Notes under the pieces: model-generated
Databases searched by the model: none
What the model was told of the DNA's origin: nothing
What the model saw: only the letters and a program-made list of their open reading frames with translations
Source of the DNA: Planctomycetales bacterium
GTDB taxonomy: Bacteria; Planctomycetota; Phycisphaerae; SM23-33
DNA length: 6,126 nucleotides
NCBI GenBank assembly: GCA_030642005.1
Contig: DAOWOP010000158.1
Span: forward strand, 1 to 6,126
Direction of reading: 5' to 3'
Made by a program: the position numbers and the translations under genes
Part shown: positions 5,103-6,126 of the stretch, in pieces
Layout: each line of letters starts with the position of its first letter
Numbering within the stretch: the stretch's first letter is position 1

Positions 5103-6060
5103 ATAACCGCCGCCGTCTCAGCAGCCCGCCAAGTCCGCCCAATGCCAGCAGTGTCAGCGAGCCTGGTTCGGGTGTCAGTGCCAGACTGTGGTAGTCTCCC
5201 CCGGTGATATCGACAAATCCGCTGTCGGTGGGTGTGCCGCTGATCTGGCCCCATGAGACGATAGAGCCGTCGGACTTCAGGGCCAGACTGTGTCGTCTTC
5301 CAACGGCGATATCGATAAAGTCGCTGCCGGTGGGCGTGCCGCTGACTTGGCCATCGTCGTCGAAACCCCATGCGACGATGGAGCCGTCGGATTTCAGCGC
5401 CAGACTGTGGTCGTATCTCACGGCGATACCGACGAAGCCGCCGCCGGTGGGTGTGCCGCTGACCTGACCATAGTCGTCGTTGCCCCATGAGACGATGAAG
5501 CCGTCGGATTTCAGCGCCAGACTGTGGGCGTATCCCCCGACGATATCGACAAAGCCGCTGTCGGTGGGCTTGCCGCTGACCTGGCCATGGCCGTCCCAGC
5601 CCCACGAGACGATAGAGCCGTCGGATTTCAAGGCAAGACTGTGGGCGTATCCCCCGGCGATATCGATAAAGCCGCTGTCGGCGGGCGTGCCGCTGACGTG
5701 CCCCCAGCCGTCCCAGCCCCACGAGACGATGGAGCCGTCGGATTTCAGGGCCAGACTGTGTTGACTTCCCGCGGCGACATCGACAAATCCGCCGACGGTG
5801 GGCGAGTCGCTGACCTGGTTATGGCCGTTCCAGCCCCACGAGACGATAAAGCCGTCGGATTTCAGCGCCAGACTGTGGCTGGCTCCCCCGGCGATATCTA
5901 CAAAGTCGCTGTCGGTGGGCGTGTCGCTGACCAGGTTATGGTTGTCGTTGCCCCATGAGACGATTGCGCCTGCACGGGCGAAGTTCGCCGCCGGAAGCAC
6001 AACAGCAATCACAACGATCGCCACGCCGATAATGAAAGATTTGGAAGTTCGCTCAAACAT
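5101..6060 (-). CDS. Secreted RCC1-like seven-repeat beta-propeller protein with PEP-CTERM tail
   Basis: This 319-residue protein starts at ATG 6060-6058 (MFERTSKSF), eight bases after a perfect AAGGAG (6074-6069); an in-frame ATG at 6117 lacks such a site and would spoil the signal peptide. Residues 1-30 form a Sec signal peptide, with basic residues, a hydrophobic core (IIGVAIVVIAVVL) and a likely cut after AxA-type FARA. Residues 33-295 hold seven RCC1-like repeats of about 39 residues, each IVSWG...GQVSGTPT.SGFVDIAGG..HSLALKSDG, enough for one seven-bladed propeller. The seventh repeat lacks five residues after IVSWG. The C-terminus (296-319) is TPEPGS, a hydrophobic helix (LTLLALGGLGGLL) and RRRRL. 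This is a PEP-CTERM signal that exosortase cleaves and processes at the envelope. RCC1 propellers generally mediate protein binding; the partner is unknown. The gene is convergent with rnpB. Confidence 0.92.
   Translation of the reverse strand: MFERTSKSFIIGVAIVVIAVVLPAANFARAGAIVSWGNDNHNLVSDTPTDSDFVDIAGGASHSLALKSDGFIVSWGWNGHNQVSDSPTVGGFVDVAAGSQHSLALKSDGSIVSWGWDGWGHVSGTPADSGFIDIAGGYAHSLALKSDGSIVSWGWDGHGQVSGKPTDSGFVDIVGGYAHSLALKSDGFIVSWGNDDYGQVSGTPTGGGFVGIAVRYDHSLALKSDGSIVAWGFDDDGQVSGTPTGSDFIDIAVGRRHSLALKSDGSIVSWGQISGTPTDSGFVDITGGDYHSLALTPEPGSLTLLALGGLGGLLRRRRL
5176..5964 (-). repeat. 117-bp tandem repeat array (six full units plus one shortened)
   Basis: The propeller coding region is a DNA-level tandem array with a period of 117 bp. 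Six full units cover 5964-5263 and a shortened seventh covers 5262-5176. The block for HSLALKSDG.IVSWG is nearly identical between units, including many synonymous positions (for example GCCGTCGGATTTCAG recurs on the plus strand at about 5385, 5501, 5618, 5736 and 5852). The last unit is 15 bp shorter. Such arrays can gain or lose units by slippage or recombination. Confidence 0.9.
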
Positions 6061-6068
6061 GGTCTTCT

Positions 6069-6074
6069 CTCCTT
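6069..6074 (-). promoter_or_regulatory. Ribosome-binding site that sets the propeller-protein start
   Basis: The minus-strand AAGGAG is a full Shine-Dalgarno match eight bases before ATG 6060. It favours this start over the in-frame ATG at 6117. No convincing promoter is seen in the remaining 52 bp to the window edge. Confidence 0.75.
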
Positions 6075-6126
6075 GCTGTTCTGTCTTCTCTCGATTCAGC
6101 CGGTACCGTGGTCGCAAACACCGCGA

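Noticed and set aside
5524..5958. A 144-codon plus-strand frame with repeats (GDIDKAAVGG...)
   Set aside because: Its periodicity is forced by the 117-bp repeats of the propeller gene on the other strand, which has the signal peptide, RCC1 motifs and PEP-CTERM tail.
5176..5964. The regular repeat array considered as a CRISPR
   Set aside because: Units are 117 bp, contiguous, in frame and coding for RCC1 blades; there are no unique spacers and no palindromic repeat of 25-40 bp.

Overview
The window looks like chromosomal DNA from a GC-rich bacterium, most likely a planctomycete (Planctomycetota, perhaps Phycisphaerae). This is inferred from three things: a PEP-CTERM protein ending in a poly-arginine tail, a pilin-like protein of the 'NHP.GGQNVLY.D.HV' type common in that phylum, and an ECF sigma factor paired with a membrane-anchored partner. 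Shine-Dalgarno sites are clear for some genes and missing for others. No species can be named from sequence alone.

Layout. Positions 1-315 (minus) hold the N-terminal part of a GAF-domain protein that runs off the left edge. Next, on the same strand, is a small DUF433 protein (389-616), a probable orphan antitoxin. Its stop codon overlaps the start codon of what may be the five-codon remnant of a lost toxin gene. A 106-bp divergent promoter region separates it from an ECF sigma factor (723-1325, plus). The sigma gene overlaps by ATGA a 326-residue protein (1322-2302) that joins an anti-sigma-like N-terminus to a pilin-like transmembrane helix and a pilin-type C-terminal domain. A 146-bp spacer with a telomere-like G-rich run follows. 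Then come a lipoprotein gene (2449-3387) and aroB (3371-4489), which overlap by 17 bp and are probably co-transcribed. The bacterial class A RNase P RNA gene, rnpB, lies at about 4534-4973 with its own consensus -10 box and a hairpin-plus-T-run terminator downstream. Convergent to it (5101-6060, minus) is a secreted seven-repeat RCC1-like beta-propeller protein with a PEP-CTERM sorting tail.

How the genes relate. The sigma factor and the overlapping membrane protein almost certainly form one regulatory unit, in which the pilin-like part would face the periplasm and could act as the sensor. AroB (shikimate pathway) and RNase P RNA (tRNA 5' processing) are housekeeping. The lipoprotein and the propeller protein are envelope or secreted proteins of unknown substrate. 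There is no gene-free stretch longer than 300 bp. The most unusual items are the anti-sigma/pilin fusion, the toxin stub after DUF433, and a REP-like repeat forming helix P12 of rnpB.
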